Counted from the first letter of the stretch, positions 15,121-28,143 are shown. The stretch is DNA of 64,000 nt from MWH-TA3 sp044353905 (GCA_044353905.1 JBILBA010000002.1:36966-100965); one strand, 5' to 3'. Numbers and translations: made by a program. The notes: generated by a model from the sequence alone, not told the origin.

Positions 15121-16500
15121 ATGACCGACCCACTGCGCATGCACATTCACGATGATGCTACGGCTGCGCTCCGCGAACGAATCTTTGACTACGCACGTGA
15201 CCGTATGCAGTTGGACCCGCCGCCGTTGGACAAGGGGATGCCTTTTGCCGAGATGCGAGCCATCATGCCCGACACCGTTACCGAAGCGGGAATCGGTGGC
15301 GACCGGGCGCTCGACCTTTTCGGCGAGATCCTCGCCCCCGCGTCGATGTCCACCGACCACCCCGCGATGGTGTCGTTCATCCCCGTCGCACCGACCGAGG
15401 CATCAATCCTGTTCGACCTCGTGGTTTCGGCCTCGTGCATCTTTGGCGGATCGTGGCTCGAAGGTGCCGGCGCGATTTACGCCGAAAACGAAGTACTGAA
15501 GTTCCTCGCCACCGAGGCCGGCCTTCCCGACGGTGCTGGCGGGGTGTTTGTCCAAGGAGGGACCAACGGAAATCTGTCCGCTCTCGTGGCCGCGCGTTTC
15601 GATGCCGAGCAACGATTGGCCGACGCCGGAAAGTCTCGTCCCGCTCGATGGAGTTTCGTTGCTTCGGAAGAGGCGCACTCGTCGCTTGCCCACTCCGCCC
15701 GGGTCATGGATGTCGACGTCATCAAGGTTCCGGTCGGAGCCGACGGTCGCATGACCGGAGCCGACATCGAGAAGGCCGTTGGTAACTCGTGGGACAACGT
15801 CTTTGCCATCGTCGCCACGGGTGGAACGACGAATTTTGGAATCGTCGATGACATCGCGTCGGTTGTCACGACCGCAAGGGGACACGGCATCTGGGTCCAC
15901 GTCGATGGCGCCTACGGACTTGCGGGAATGTTCGCACCAAGCACCAAGCCATACTTTGACGGATTGGGTGGTGTTGATTCGTTCATCGTCGATCCGCACA
16001 AGTGGCTGTACGCGCCGTACGACTCGTGTGCCCTGATCTATCGGAACCCGTCGATTGGACGTGCCGCACACACTCAGCACGCTTCGTACCTCGACGTACT
16101 GACCGATACCGACGAGTGGAATCCTTCTGATTTCGCCGTGCACCTTTCGCGCCGCGCCCGCGGTTTGCCGCTGTGGTTCTCGCTCGCGACGCACGGAGTC
16201 GCCGCGTACCGGGAGGCAATTGAGTCGAACAACATCGTTGCGCGCGATATCGCCGAGGTCATTCGCAACAGTGATCACCTCGAACTCGTGCGCGATCCGA
16301 TGCTCTCGGTCGTCGTGTTCCGCCGCATCGGGTGGACCCAAGACGACTACACCGCGTGGAGTGACGAACTCTGGGAGTCCGGCAGGGCCGCCTGTTTCCC
16401 GTCGAAGTACAAGGGTGAACCGGTCTTGCGATTCGCCATTGTCAATCCCCGCACGACCGTCGACATCCTCATGGAACTCGTCGAAAGCCTCAAGGGCTGA
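15121..16500 (+). CDS. PLP-dependent group II amino acid decarboxylase
   Basis: This 459-residue protein belongs to the glutamate/aromatic/diaminobutyrate decarboxylase family. Cofactor residues are visible: His186 in EEAHSSLAHS, Asp262 in HVDGAYG, and the Schiff-base lysine Lys294 in DPHKWLYAPYD. The start at 15121 has GGAGG nine bases upstream; the frame extends further upstream but without family homology that I can see. The stop is five bases before agmatine deiminase, so the pair is an operon. The substrate is not readable. The neighbour suggests arginine, giving agmatine, which would be atypical for this fold; tyrosine, tryptophan, glutamate or diaminobutyrate remain possible. Confidence 0.85.
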   Translation: MTDPLRMHIHDDATAALRERIFDYARDRMQLDPPPLDKGMPFAEMRAIMPDTVTEAGIGGDRALDLFGEILAPASMSTDHPAMVSFIPVAPTEASILFDLVVSASCIFGGSWLEGAGAIYAENEVLKFLATEAGLPDGAGGVFVQGGTNGNLSALVAARFDAEQRLADAGKSRPARWSFVASEEAHSSLAHSARVMDVDVIKVPVGADGRMTGADIEKAVGNSWDNVFAIVATGGTTNFGIVDDIASVVTTARGHGIWVHVDGAYGLAGMFAPSTKPYFDGLGGVDSFIVDPHKWLYAPYDSCALIYRNPSIGRAAHTQHASYLDVLTDTDEWNPSDFAVHLSRRARGLPLWFSLATHGVAAYREAIESNNIVARDIAEVIRNSDHLELVRDPMLSVVVFRRIGWTQDDYTAWSDELWESGRAACFPSKYKGEPVLRFAIVNPRTTVDILMELVESLKG

Positions 16501-16505
16501 TCGCC

Positions 16506-17501
16506 ATGACGCGTTGGCCAGCTGAGTGGGAACGCCACGAGCGGACGTGGATGGCGTGGCCGTCCACCGGATACTCCCTCGGTGACACCGAGGTTGACGT
16601 CGCAGAGGCACGCGGTGCGTGGGCATCGGTCGCCAACGCGATTGTGAAGTTCGAACCCGTGACGATGGTGGTCGACCCGTCCGCCGTCGCTGTCGCGCGC
16701 GAGTGGCTCGACGAGCGCGTTGACATCGTCGAGGCCGAACTCGACGATGCGTGGATGCGAGACATCGGACCCACCTTCGTCAAAGGGACGGGCGACGCAC
16801 TGCTCGGAGTCGATTGGATCTTCAACGGCTGGGGCGCACAGTCTTGGGCGACGTGGGAGCACGATGCGAACATCGGCCGCACGGTTCTGGCCTCGGCCGA
16901 CGTCCCCGTCATCTCGTCGTCTCTTACCAATGAGGGTGGTGGAATCCACACGAACGGAGACGGAACGATTCTCGTGACCGAGACCGTTCAGCTCGACGCG
17001 GGTCGAAACCCGGGTTGGAGTCGTGACGAGGTCGAACGCGAACTGTTCGACACGCTCGGCGCGACGCGATTCGTCTGGCTTCCGCGCGGACTGACTCGTG
17101 ACTATGACGATTTTGGAACCCGCGGTCACGTCGACATCGTCGCCGCGTTCTGCAATCCGACGACCGTTCTGTACCACGACCAGCGGAACCCCGAACACCC
17201 CGATTTCGCGGTGTCGGAACAGGTTCGCACGCTGCTCGCGGCGGAAGGGTTCGACCTCATCGCGGTGCCGGCGCCCGACACACTGCGCGACGACGAGGGC
17301 TTTGTCGACTACTCGTACATCAATCACTACGTGTGTAACGGGGCCGTCATCTTGTGTGGATTCGACGACGCGGGCGACGAGGTCGCGAAGGGAATTCTCG
17401 AAAAGGCGTATCCGGGACGGACAGTCGAGCTGGTCGACGCCCGGGCACTCTTCGCGCGCGGCGGCGGCATTCACTGCATCACACAGCAACAGCCCGCTTA
17501 G
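16506..17501 (+). CDS. aguA: agmatine deiminase family protein
   Basis: This 331-residue enzyme of the peptidyl-arginine deiminase superfamily should convert agmatine to N-carbamoylputrescine and ammonia. The motifs are complete: WMRDIGPTFV near residue 83, NEGGGIHTNGDG, GHVDIVAAFCNP with the conserved histidine, and the nucleophile in GGGIHCITQQQP at the C-terminus. It follows the decarboxylase by five bases and probably shares its transcript. The next enzyme expected for putrescine formation, N-carbamoylputrescine amidohydrolase, is not in this window. A related guanidine-group hydrolase is a minor alternative. Confidence 0.9.
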   Translation: MTRWPAEWERHERTWMAWPSTGYSLGDTEVDVAEARGAWASVANAIVKFEPVTMVVDPSAVAVAREWLDERVDIVEAELDDAWMRDIGPTFVKGTGDALLGVDWIFNGWGAQSWATWEHDANIGRTVLASADVPVISSSLTNEGGGIHTNGDGTILVTETVQLDAGRNPGWSRDEVERELFDTLGATRFVWLPRGLTRDYDDFGTRGHVDIVAAFCNPTTVLYHDQRNPEHPDFAVSEQVRTLLAAEGFDLIAVPAPDTLRDDEGFVDYSYINHYVCNGAVILCGFDDAGDEVAKGILEKAYPGRTVELVDARALFARGGGIHCITQQQPA

Positions 17502-17983
17502 CCCAGCAACTCCCAGTTGATGAGGTGCTGACGCGAGAAGCGCGGATTGCACACGACACACGACGCGACCATGTTCCGCGGCTTGCGGTAGCGAAGCACG
17601 ACGTGCCCAACGGAACAGGTTCCGCGCCACCGAGCGAGGTGGTCGGGCGTCGGACCGGTGTGGCGCACCCAGCCGGTGTACCCCAACGACCGAGCGGTGT
17701 CGAGCCACTTTTGGCTGTGATTGTGTTTTTTGCCGCAGAGTGCGTGTGCGATCTCGTGAAGGAGTGTCTGCTCGGCGTCGTCGATTGACCCTAGCGACGT
17801 GATGTGCCTCGACAACGAGATTTCGTGCTTGTCGTGATGGCACGCTCCGGCTCTGCGACGGGCGTGGTCCCACCGGAACACCCACTGGTCTGTGGAATGG
17901 GACAAGTGCGTGGCGATCAGTCTCTCGGCGAGGACTCGCACGTCATCCAGTTCGTTCACAGCCATCAGCCTAATTTCGGGCAC
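17498..17983 (-). CDS. SprT-like zinc metalloprotein
   Basis: This protein (161 residues, or 155 from the internal ATG at 17965) has the SprT-like zinc motif LLHEIAHALCGKKHNHSQKW, where HEIAH supplies two histidine ligands and a catalytic glutamate and a later histidine can be the third. The C-terminal part has scattered cysteines (GTCSVGHVVLRYRKP, ASCVVC) that could form a zinc ribbon. Eukaryotic relatives (Spartan) cut DNA-protein crosslinks; bacterial members are poorly understood. It is convergent with aguA, overlapping by four bases. Family is clear; function is inferred. Confidence 0.82.
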   Translation of the reverse strand: MPEIRLMAVNELDDVRVLAERLIATHLSHSTDQWVFRWDHARRRAGACHHDKHEISLSRHITSLGSIDDAEQTLLHEIAHALCGKKHNHSQKWLDTARSLGYTGWVRHTGPTPDHLARWRGTCSVGHVVLRYRKPRNMVASCVVCNPRFSRQHLINWELLG

Positions 17984-18028
17984 CCGCGCAAATGGCAGAA
18001 CCGCCGAAGGTCGCCCCTGATTCCCGGG

Positions 18029-18880
18029 TTACGAGCGGAACAGTTTTCGCGCTGGCGGTGGAGAGTCGATCGCCGTGTTGTCGGTGACGATGGTGGCGCT
18101 CGCCGACCACGCGACGGCGTCCGGGCCGGCGATGAGTCCGGTCGGGTGTGGCCCTTTGCCCGCGAGCGCTGACACCCACGGCGGAATGGACCCACTCGCG
18201 AGGGCTCCGAGCACGACATTTCCGAAGCGTTTGCTGTTGGCGACACCCTGCTCGGCGACACCGAATGCGTCCCCGAACACAAAGCGAAGCGTCGCGAGCT
18301 GTCCGCGGGCGAACGACATCGGTGGACCATCGGCGACGTTCGCGACAACAAGTCCGCTGGGTGCCAACAACGCCTTGATAGCCGAATAGAACTCGACGCT
18401 CGTCACGTGCGCGGGGGTTCGTGCACCGCGAAAGACATCGACGACAACGAGGTCGACCTGGCCGAGTAACCCGTTCGGCAACGACTCCATGACCTCGCGG
18501 GCGTCGCCGTAGCGGCATCGGATGGAAGCACCGCGGGGAAGCGGGCAGTGTTCGCGGACGAAATCGATGAGGTCGCGTTCGATCTCGATGACCTGTTGCC
18601 TAGATCCGGGCCGCGTCGCCTCGACGTAGCGAGGGATTGTCAGAGCGCCCGCACCGAGGTGCAGAGCCGTGATTGATTGGCCCGCGGGGAACGCTGCGTC
18701 GATGACGTGACCCATCCGCGCGATGTATTCAAACTGCAGAGCCGTCGGGTCGGCCAGGTCGACGTGCGACTGCGGGGTTTCATCGATCGACAACACCCAC
18801 GAGCCCGGTCGCCACTGGTCGGGTTCAAGACTCGCGATGAGTCCACTGCTCGCGAGTCGATGAGTGAACGCCTCGACCAT
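18029..18880 (-). CDS. spermidine-synthase-like methyltransferase-fold protein
   Basis: This protein (283 residues from the ATG at 18880; the frame is open to 18925) has the Rossmann fold of spermidine synthase relatives: ALHLGAGALTIPRYVEATRPG, then QQVIEIERDLIDFVREH, CRYGDAREV and VDLVVVDVFRG. In true aminopropyltransferases the last motif reads D-x-x-D followed by P-x-G-P. Here it is D-V-F-R-G, so the catalytic aspartate is missing. It is therefore unlikely to be a working spermidine synthase; it may act on another substrate or be a methyltransferase. Nearby agmatine genes make the polyamine link tempting but unproven. Confidence 0.75.
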   Translation of the reverse strand: MVEAFTHRLASSGLIASLEPDQWRPGSWVLSIDETPQSHVDLADPTALQFEYIARMGHVIDAAFPAGQSITALHLGAGALTIPRYVEATRPGSRQQVIEIERDLIDFVREHCPLPRGASIRCRYGDAREVMESLPNGLLGQVDLVVVDVFRGARTPAHVTSVEFYSAIKALLAPSGLVVANVADGPPMSFARGQLATLRFVFGDAFGVAEQGVANSKRFGNVVLGALASGSIPPWVSALAGKGPHPTGLIAGPDAVAWSASATIVTDNTAIDSPPPARKLFRS

Positions 18881-18933
18881 GGGGCAATTCTCGCCCACGG
18901 CACGTGCCCAAACAATCGTTACCAATTCGGAAC

Positions 18934-18962
18934 TTTACAATTCACCAAAAGGGGTGTACCGT
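18934..18962 (+). promoter_or_regulatory. rpoBC promoter
   Basis: TTTACA (18934-18939), a 17-base spacer and TACCGT (18957-18962) form a plausible housekeeping promoter about 130 bases before the rpoB GTG. The leader contains CGGGA...TCCCG (about 18987-19010), a possible hairpin. No rplJL genes precede rpoB, so a dedicated promoter is needed. Confidence 0.55.
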
Positions 18963-19094
18963 AGCAAGTTGCGCTTCATTCTGCTCGGGAATCATATTGC
19001 GGACTCCCGACTCACCCGTAAATAGTGGCGGGTTCATGACGCTTCCCAATGCTCAAACACTGTATCAAGGGCCCCGCCCGTAAAGGAAATATCT

Positions 19095-22000
19095 GTGGCT
19101 GTTAAGAAGAAAAACCAGGGGACCGGACGCGACGCGAATCGAGTGTCGTTTGCCAAGGTGACCGACGCGCTCACCGTTCCGGACCTCCTCGCTCTTCAGA
19201 CCGAAAGCTTCGCCTGGTTGATTGGGACCGATGGTTCCGATGCAAAGTCGGGACTAGAAGAAATCTTCGAAGAGATTTCTCCGATCGAGAACGACCGCAT
19301 GCAGCTGTCGTTCACGAACCCGTACCTCGAGGAAAAGAAGCACGAACTCGACGAGTGCAAGGAACGCGGCAAGACCTACGCCGCTCCTCTCTACGTCGAG
19401 GCCGAGTTCATGAACCACGACACGGGTGAAATCAAGACCCAGACCGTGTTCATGGGTGACTTCCCCCTCATGACCCCCAAGGGCACGTTCGTTATCAACG
19501 GAACCGAGCGCGTCGTTGTGTCGCAGCTCGTTCGTAGCCCCGGTGTCTACTTCGAGAAGGTCGACGACAAGACGACCGACAAGGACCTCTTCTCGTGCCG
19601 CGTTATCCCTAGCCGCGGCGCCTGGCTCGAATTCGAAATCGACAAGCGCGATCAGATCGGTGTTCGCATCGACCGCAAGCGTCGCCAGTCGGTGACGGTC
19701 TTCCTCAAGGCTCTCGGCATGACCCGCGAAGAGATCGAAAAGGAATTCGCCGGGTCGTACACGATGGAAGAGACCCTCAGCCACGACAACATCCTGACCG
19801 CCGAAGACGCACTCAAGGACATCTACAAGAAGCTTCGTCCGGGCGAGCAGGTTGCGCTCGAAGCCGCTCGTTCGCTTCTCGACAACTTCTACTTCAACTC
19901 GAAGCGATTCGACCTCGCGAAGGTCGGCCGGTACAAGCTCAACCGCAAGCTTGGTCTTGAACTTCCCGTGACCGAGTCGGTACTCACGCTGTCTGATATC
20001 AAGGCGACGATCAAGTACCTCATTGCTCTGCACGAAGGCAAGGCGACCATCGCCGGCAAGCGCGCGGGCAAGAACGTCGAAATCATGCTGGGAACCGACG
20101 ACATCGACCACTTCGGTAACCGTCGAATCCGCGCCGTCGGCGAGCTCATCCAGAACCAGATCCGCACGGGTCTGTCTCGGATGGAGCGCGTTGTTCGCGA
20201 GCGCATGACCACGCAGGACGTCGAGGCCATCACGCCCCAGACGCTCATCAATATCCGTCCCGTGACCGCGGCGATCAAAGAATTCTTCGGAACCTCGCAG
20301 CTCTCGCAGTTCATGGACCAGAACAACCCGCTCGCCGGGCTCACCCACAAGCGTCGACTCTCGGCGCTTGGACCCGGCGGACTCTCGCGTGAGCGTGCCG
20401 GTGTCGAGGTGCGAGACGTTCACCCGTCGCACTACGGACGTATGTGCCCGATTGAAACTCCGGAAGGCCCGAACATCGGTCTGATTGGTTCGCTCGCGTC
20501 GTTCGCTCGAATCAACTCGTTCGGTTTCATCGAAACTCCCTATCGCCAGGTCGTCAACGGCAAGGTCACCAACAAGATTGACTACTTGACCGCCAGTGAC
20601 GAGGACGAGCACATCGTCGCCCAAGCCGGTTCGCCGGTGAATGCCGATGGGACTCTCGCCGAAGAGCGTGTACTCGTTCGAATCAAGGGTGGAGAGGTCG
20701 ACACCGTTCCCGCGAACCGCGTCGACTACATGGACGTTTCGCCGCGCCAGATGGTGTCGATCGCGACGTCGCTCATTCCGTTCCTCGAGCACGACGATGC
20801 AAACCGCGCACTCATGGGTGCGAACATGCAGCGTCAGGCCGTCCCGCTTCTTCGCTCCGAGGCTCCGATTGTCGGAACCGGAATGGAGTCGTACGCGGCT
20901 GTTGACGCCGGTGACGTACTCATCGCACTCCACGCCGGTATTGTCACCGAGGTCTCGGGCGATCACGTCCACGTCCTCAACGACAACGGCGGTAAAGACG
21001 GCGTTCCCGTCACGTCCGAGTATGTGCTTCGCAAGTTCGAGCGCTCGAACCAGGGCACGAACTTCAACCACCGCCTCGTTGTATCCGAAGGGGACAAGGT
21101 CGCCAAGGGCGGCGTTCTCGCTGACGGCCCAGCGACGGAAAACGGCGAGCTCGCTCTCGGGAAGAACCTCCTCGTGGCTTTCATGTCATGGGAAGGCCAC
21201 AACTTCGAAGACGCGATCATCCTCAGCCAGAACCTCGTCAAGGACGACACGCTCTCGTCGATTCACATCGAGGAATACGACGTTGACGCCCGCGACACCA
21301 AGCTCGGACCGCAGGAAATCACGCGCGACATCCCCAACCAGTCGCAGGAGAGCCTTGCTCACCTCGACGAAGAGGGAATTGTGCGAATTGGTGCCGAGGT
21401 CCGCGCCGGAGACATCCTCGTCGGACGCATCACGCCAAAGGGTGAAACCGAACTGACCGCCGAAGAACGACTTCTTCGCGCTATCTTCGCCGAAAAGGGC
21501 AAGGAAGTTCGTGATTCGTCTCTTCGTGTTCCGCACGGCGAGCACGGAACCGTCATCGACGTCAAGATCTTCGACTCCAACGAAGAAGACGACGAGCTCG
21601 GTAACGGCGTCCTCAAGAAGGTCATCGTCTACATCGCCCAGAAGCGCAAGATCTCGGAGGGCGACAAGCTCGCCGGTCGACACGGCAACAAGGGTGTCAT
21701 CGCCAAGATCCTGCCGGTCGAAGACATGCCGTTCCTCGAAGACGGAACCCCGGTCGATGTCGTCCTCAACCCGCTCGGTGTCCCCGGACGAATGAACTTC
21801 GGTCAGGTCCTCGAACTTCACCTCGGTTGGGCAGCCAAGCAGGGGTGGAAGGTCAACGGAAACCCCGACTGGGCGAAGTTCCTCCCCGAGGAAGCACGCG
21901 AAATCGCTCCCGGCACCAAGGTCGCAACCCCCGTCTTCGACGGTGCAAGCGAAGTCGAAATCGCGGGTCTTCTGGACTCGACGCTTCCTCGTGTCAACGG

Positions 22001-22541
22001 ACAGCAGCTCATCGGTTCGTCCGGTAAAGCGCAGTTGTTCAACGGCCGCACCGGTGAACCGTTCCCCGATCCCATCTCGGTCGGATACATGTACATCCTC
22101 AAGTTGCACCACCTCGTCGACGACAAGATTCACGCTCGTTCGACGGGACCGTACTCGATGATCACGCAGCAGCCGCTGGGTGGAAAAGCGCAGTTCGGTG
22201 GACAACGATTTGGCGAGATGGAGGTGTGGGCCCTCGAGGCCTATGGCGCTTCCTATGCTCTGCAAGAGCTCCTCACGATCAAGTCCGACGACATCGCCGG
22301 TCGAGTCAAGGTGTACGAAGCCATCGTCAAGGGACTCAACATTCAGGAACCTGGTATCCCTGAGTCGTTCAAGGTCCTCATGAAGGAAATGCAGTCCCTC
22401 GGACTCAACGTCGAGGTACTCGACGGTGCCGAGAACCCTGTCAACCTTCGTGACACGGCGGACGACGCCGACCGCGCAACCGCATCGCTGGGTGTCAACA
22501 TCGCCCGCGAAGAGTCCGCTGCCGTGGACTTCGCCGAGTAG
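19095..22541 (+). CDS. rpoB: DNA-directed RNA polymerase subunit beta
   Basis: This 1148-residue protein is the beta subunit of RNA polymerase, which forms the catalytic cleft together with beta prime. The rifampicin-binding region reads FFGTSQLSQFMDQNNPLAG and HKRRLSALGPGGLSRERAG, with wild-type residues at the common resistance positions. Downstream motifs include GMKCPIET-like RMCPIETPEGPNIGLI, GDKLAGRHGNKGV and the C-terminal GGKAQFGGQRFGEMEVWALEAYGA (shown in parts by residue groups in the family). The length suits actinobacterial beta. The start is GTG after AAAGGAAA. rpoC follows 45 bases downstream as the same transcription unit. Confidence 0.99.
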   Translation: MAVKKKNQGTGRDANRVSFAKVTDALTVPDLLALQTESFAWLIGTDGSDAKSGLEEIFEEISPIENDRMQLSFTNPYLEEKKHELDECKERGKTYAAPLYVEAEFMNHDTGEIKTQTVFMGDFPLMTPKGTFVINGTERVVVSQLVRSPGVYFEKVDDKTTDKDLFSCRVIPSRGAWLEFEIDKRDQIGVRIDRKRRQSVTVFLKALGMTREEIEKEFAGSYTMEETLSHDNILTAEDALKDIYKKLRPGEQVALEAARSLLDNFYFNSKRFDLAKVGRYKLNRKLGLELPVTESVLTLSDIKATIKYLIALHEGKATIAGKRAGKNVEIMLGTDDIDHFGNRRIRAVGELIQNQIRTGLSRMERVVRERMTTQDVEAITPQTLINIRPVTAAIKEFFGTSQLSQFMDQNNPLAGLTHKRRLSALGPGGLSRERAGVEVRDVHPSHYGRMCPIETPEGPNIGLIGSLASFARINSFGFIETPYRQVVNGKVTNKIDYLTASDEDEHIVAQAGSPVNADGTLAEERVLVRIKGGEVDTVPANRVDYMDVSPRQMVSIATSLIPFLEHDDANRALMGANMQRQAVPLLRSEAPIVGTGMESYAAVDAGDVLIALHAGIVTEVSGDHVHVLNDNGGKDGVPVTSEYVLRKFERSNQGTNFNHRLVVSEGDKVAKGGVLADGPATENGELALGKNLLVAFMSWEGHNFEDAIILSQNLVKDDTLSSIHIEEYDVDARDTKLGPQEITRDIPNQSQESLAHLDEEGIVRIGAEVRAGDILVGRITPKGETELTAEERLLRAIFAEKGKEVRDSSLRVPHGEHGTVIDVKIFDSNEEDDELGNGVLKKVIVYIAQKRKISEGDKLAGRHGNKGVIAKILPVEDMPFLEDGTPVDVVLNPLGVPGRMNFGQVLELHLGWAAKQGWKVNGNPDWAKFLPEEAREIAPGTKVATPVFDGASEVEIAGLLDSTLPRVNGQQLIGSSGKAQLFNGRTGEPFPDPISVGYMYILKLHHLVDDKIHARSTGPYSMITQQPLGGKAQFGGQRFGEMEVWALEAYGASYALQELLTIKSDDIAGRVKVYEAIVKGLNIQEPGIPESFKVLMKEMQSLGLNVEVLDGAENPVNLRDTADDADRATASLGVNIAREESAAVDFAE

Positions 22542-22586
22542 GCACCCCCAGAGAACTGACTATCGAGAAATACGGAAGAGAAAAAA

Positions 22587-26531
<3,945 letters not shown>

Positions 26532-26546
26532 ACCTCTAGACACGTT

Positions 26547-26572
26547 CGGGGTGGGCCTTCGGGTTCACCCCG
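26547..26572 (+). terminator. hairpin after rpoC
   Basis: CGGGGTGGGCC and GGTTCACCCCG form an 11-bp stem (two G-U pairs) with a TTCG loop just after rpoC. Only a weak T-rich stretch follows (TTCGTCGTTT), so termination may be partial. Confidence 0.55.
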
Positions 26573-26630
26573 TTCGTCGTTTCTGGGGAGGACGCCGACG
26601 GGGGAGGCGCACCACCGATACGGTCGAGCG

Positions 26631-27068
26631 ATGCTTGACGCGCTCTATCTAACGACGGTGATCATGTGGTCCTTTGCCCTCGCGCGGGTCGACTTTCGCG
26701 AACACCGGTTGCCCGATCGGCTTACCGTGCCCGCAATTCCGGTCGCACTCGGAGTTCTGGCCCTCAATCGTCCGCAGAATCTGGGTTTCGCGGTGACCGC
26801 GGCCGTGGTGGCGATGGCCGCCGGTCTCGTTGCACATCGGATCGCCGACCTCGGGTTGGGTGACGTGAAACTTGTGCCCTCGGTCGTCATCCTTGTGTCC
26901 AACGACCGTAATCCCGCCGAAAATCTGGCGGAATGGTTCGTCGGAATGGGGATTCTCGGGGGAATTCACGCAGCAATCCACATGTTGATCACCCGCGATC
27001 GTCGCTCGCACATCCCGTTTGGACCGGCAATTCTCGGCGGAATGCTCAGTGTCGTCATTGCAGGTTGA
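26631..27068 (+). CDS. prepilin-type peptidase (CpaA/TadV-like)
   Basis: This 145-residue integral membrane protein has about four to five hydrophobic helices and both aspartates of the A24 family: VDFREHRLPDRLT near residue 21, and GLGDVKLVPS near residue 77, which is the G-x-G-D motif. It lacks the N-terminal methylase domain of full PilD enzymes, as in CpaA/TadV peptidases that mature Flp-type pilins. Unexpectedly it stands alone between rpoC and rpsL with no pilus genes in view. The ATG at 26631 overlaps a TGA; the downstream rpsL promoter overlaps its stop. Confidence 0.82.
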   Translation: MLDALYLTTVIMWSFALARVDFREHRLPDRLTVPAIPVALGVLALNRPQNLGFAVTAAVVAMAAGLVAHRIADLGLGDVKLVPSVVILVSNDRNPAENLAEWFVGMGILGGIHAAIHMLITRDRRSHIPFGPAILGGMLSVVIAG

Positions 27069-27094
27069 CCAAACACCGAAAATGCGTGTAATCT
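27065..27094 (+). promoter_or_regulatory. str operon promoter (rpsL)
   Basis: TTGACC (27065-27070), an 18-base spacer and TAATCT (27089-27094) make a good promoter. The -35 overlaps the stop codon of the prepilin peptidase gene. The predicted leader to rpsL is about 165 nt. Confidence 0.65.
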
Positions 27095-27268
27095 TGAGAT
27101 TTGTGTGCGTGTCATCGCGTGCGAGAAATCGTGCGGGAATGTCACACACCAGGACCGTTATCCGGGTCGTCTGCGTGATGTAGTCGAAACGAGGTCCCCA
27201 CGGCATGTCGGCCGCCGGCCGATTGAGAAGATCGCTGTCACCGTGCAGAAATTACAAGGAGAAAAGTC

Positions 27269-27643
27269 GTGCCAACGATTCAGCAGTTGGTTCGTAAGGG
27301 ACGTAGCCCCAAGGTCACCAAGACCAAGGCGCCAGCGCTCAAGTCGAACCCCCAACAGCGTGGCGTGTGTACCCGTGTGTACACCACCACCCCCAAGAAG
27401 CCGAACTCGGCTCTTCGTAAGGTCGCTCGTGTCAAGCTCTCGAACGGCGTCGAAGTGACCGCGTACATCCCGGGCGAAGGCCACAACCTCCAGGAGCACT
27501 CGATGGTGCTCGTTCGTGGTGGTCGTGTGAAGGACCTCCCCGGTGTTCGTTACAAGATTGTTCGTGGCGCACTCGACACGCAGGCGGTCAAGAACCGCAA
27601 GCAGGCTCGTAGCCTTTATGGTGCGAAGGCGGACAAGAAGTAA
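27269..27643 (+). CDS. rpsL: 30S ribosomal protein S12
   Basis: This 124-residue protein is S12 of the decoding centre. The conserved segments PTIQQLVRKGR, TTPKKPNSALRKVARV (containing the lysine that corresponds to the streptomycin-resistance position, K42/43, wild type) and GRVKDLPGVRYKIVRG are intact. It opens the str operon with GTG after AAGGAGAA. Its stop overlaps the rpsG ATG by one base (TAATG), giving translational coupling. Confidence 0.99.
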   Translation: MPTIQQLVRKGRSPKVTKTKAPALKSNPQQRGVCTRVYTTTPKKPNSALRKVARVKLSNGVEVTAYIPGEGHNLQEHSMVLVRGGRVKDLPGVRYKIVRGALDTQAVKNRKQARSLYGAKADKK

Positions 27644-28113
27644 TGCCTCGTAAAGGACCCGCACCCAAGCGCCCCGTCGTCGCCGATCCCGTTTACGGAT
27701 CGCCCGTCGTCTCGCAACTTGTCAACAAGATTCTTCTTGACGGCAAGAAAGACCTCGCTCAGCGCATCGTTTACGGCGCACTCGAAGGCGTCGCCACCAA
27801 GTCCAGTCAGGACCCCGTCGTTCTTCTCAAGAAGGCACTCGACAACGTTCGCCCGACCCTCGAGGTGCGTTCGCGCCGCGTCGGTGGATCGACGTACCAG
27901 GTTCCGATCGAAGTCAAGCCGCACCGTGCGAACACCCTCGCGCTCCGCTGGTTGACCTCGTACGCGAAGTCGCGTCGTGAAAAGACGATGACCGAGCGCC
28001 TCCAGAACGAAATCCTCGACGCGTCCAACGGACTGGGAGCGGCTGTCAAGCGCCGTGAAGACACCCACAAAATGGCCGAGTCGAACAAGGCATTCGCGCA
28101 CTACCGCTGGTAG
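27643..28113 (+). CDS. rpsG: 30S ribosomal protein S7
   Basis: This 156-residue protein binds the 3' major domain of 16S rRNA and is a primary assembly protein of the small-subunit head. The sequence starts MPRKGPAPKRPV and contains the family motifs LVNKILLDGKK and RRVGGSTYQVPIEVKPHR. Length and ends fit S7. It is coupled to rpsL and followed by a short hairpin-containing gap before fusA. Confidence 0.99.
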   Translation: MPRKGPAPKRPVVADPVYGSPVVSQLVNKILLDGKKDLAQRIVYGALEGVATKSSQDPVVLLKKALDNVRPTLEVRSRRVGGSTYQVPIEVKPHRANTLALRWLTSYAKSRREKTMTERLQNEILDASNGLGAAVKRREDTHKMAESNKAFAHYRW

Positions 28114-28119
28114 TCGCTT

Positions 28120-28143
28120 GGGGCTGGTCCCGCGACCAGCCCC
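28120..28143 (+). other. hairpin in the rpsG-fusA gap
   Basis: GGGGCTGGT (28120-28128) and ACCAGCCCC (28135-28143) form a perfect 9-bp stem with loop CCCGCG. No T tract follows, so it is more likely an mRNA processing or stability element than a full terminator. Confidence 0.5.

Noticed and set aside
19254..21071. 605-codon open frame antisense to rpoB
   Set aside because: It mirrors rpoB codon periodicity (high-GC third positions), has no recognisable domain, and rpoB is certain.
28120..28143. rpsG-fusA hairpin as a terminator
   Set aside because: No T tract follows and fusA normally needs read-through from rpsL-rpsG.
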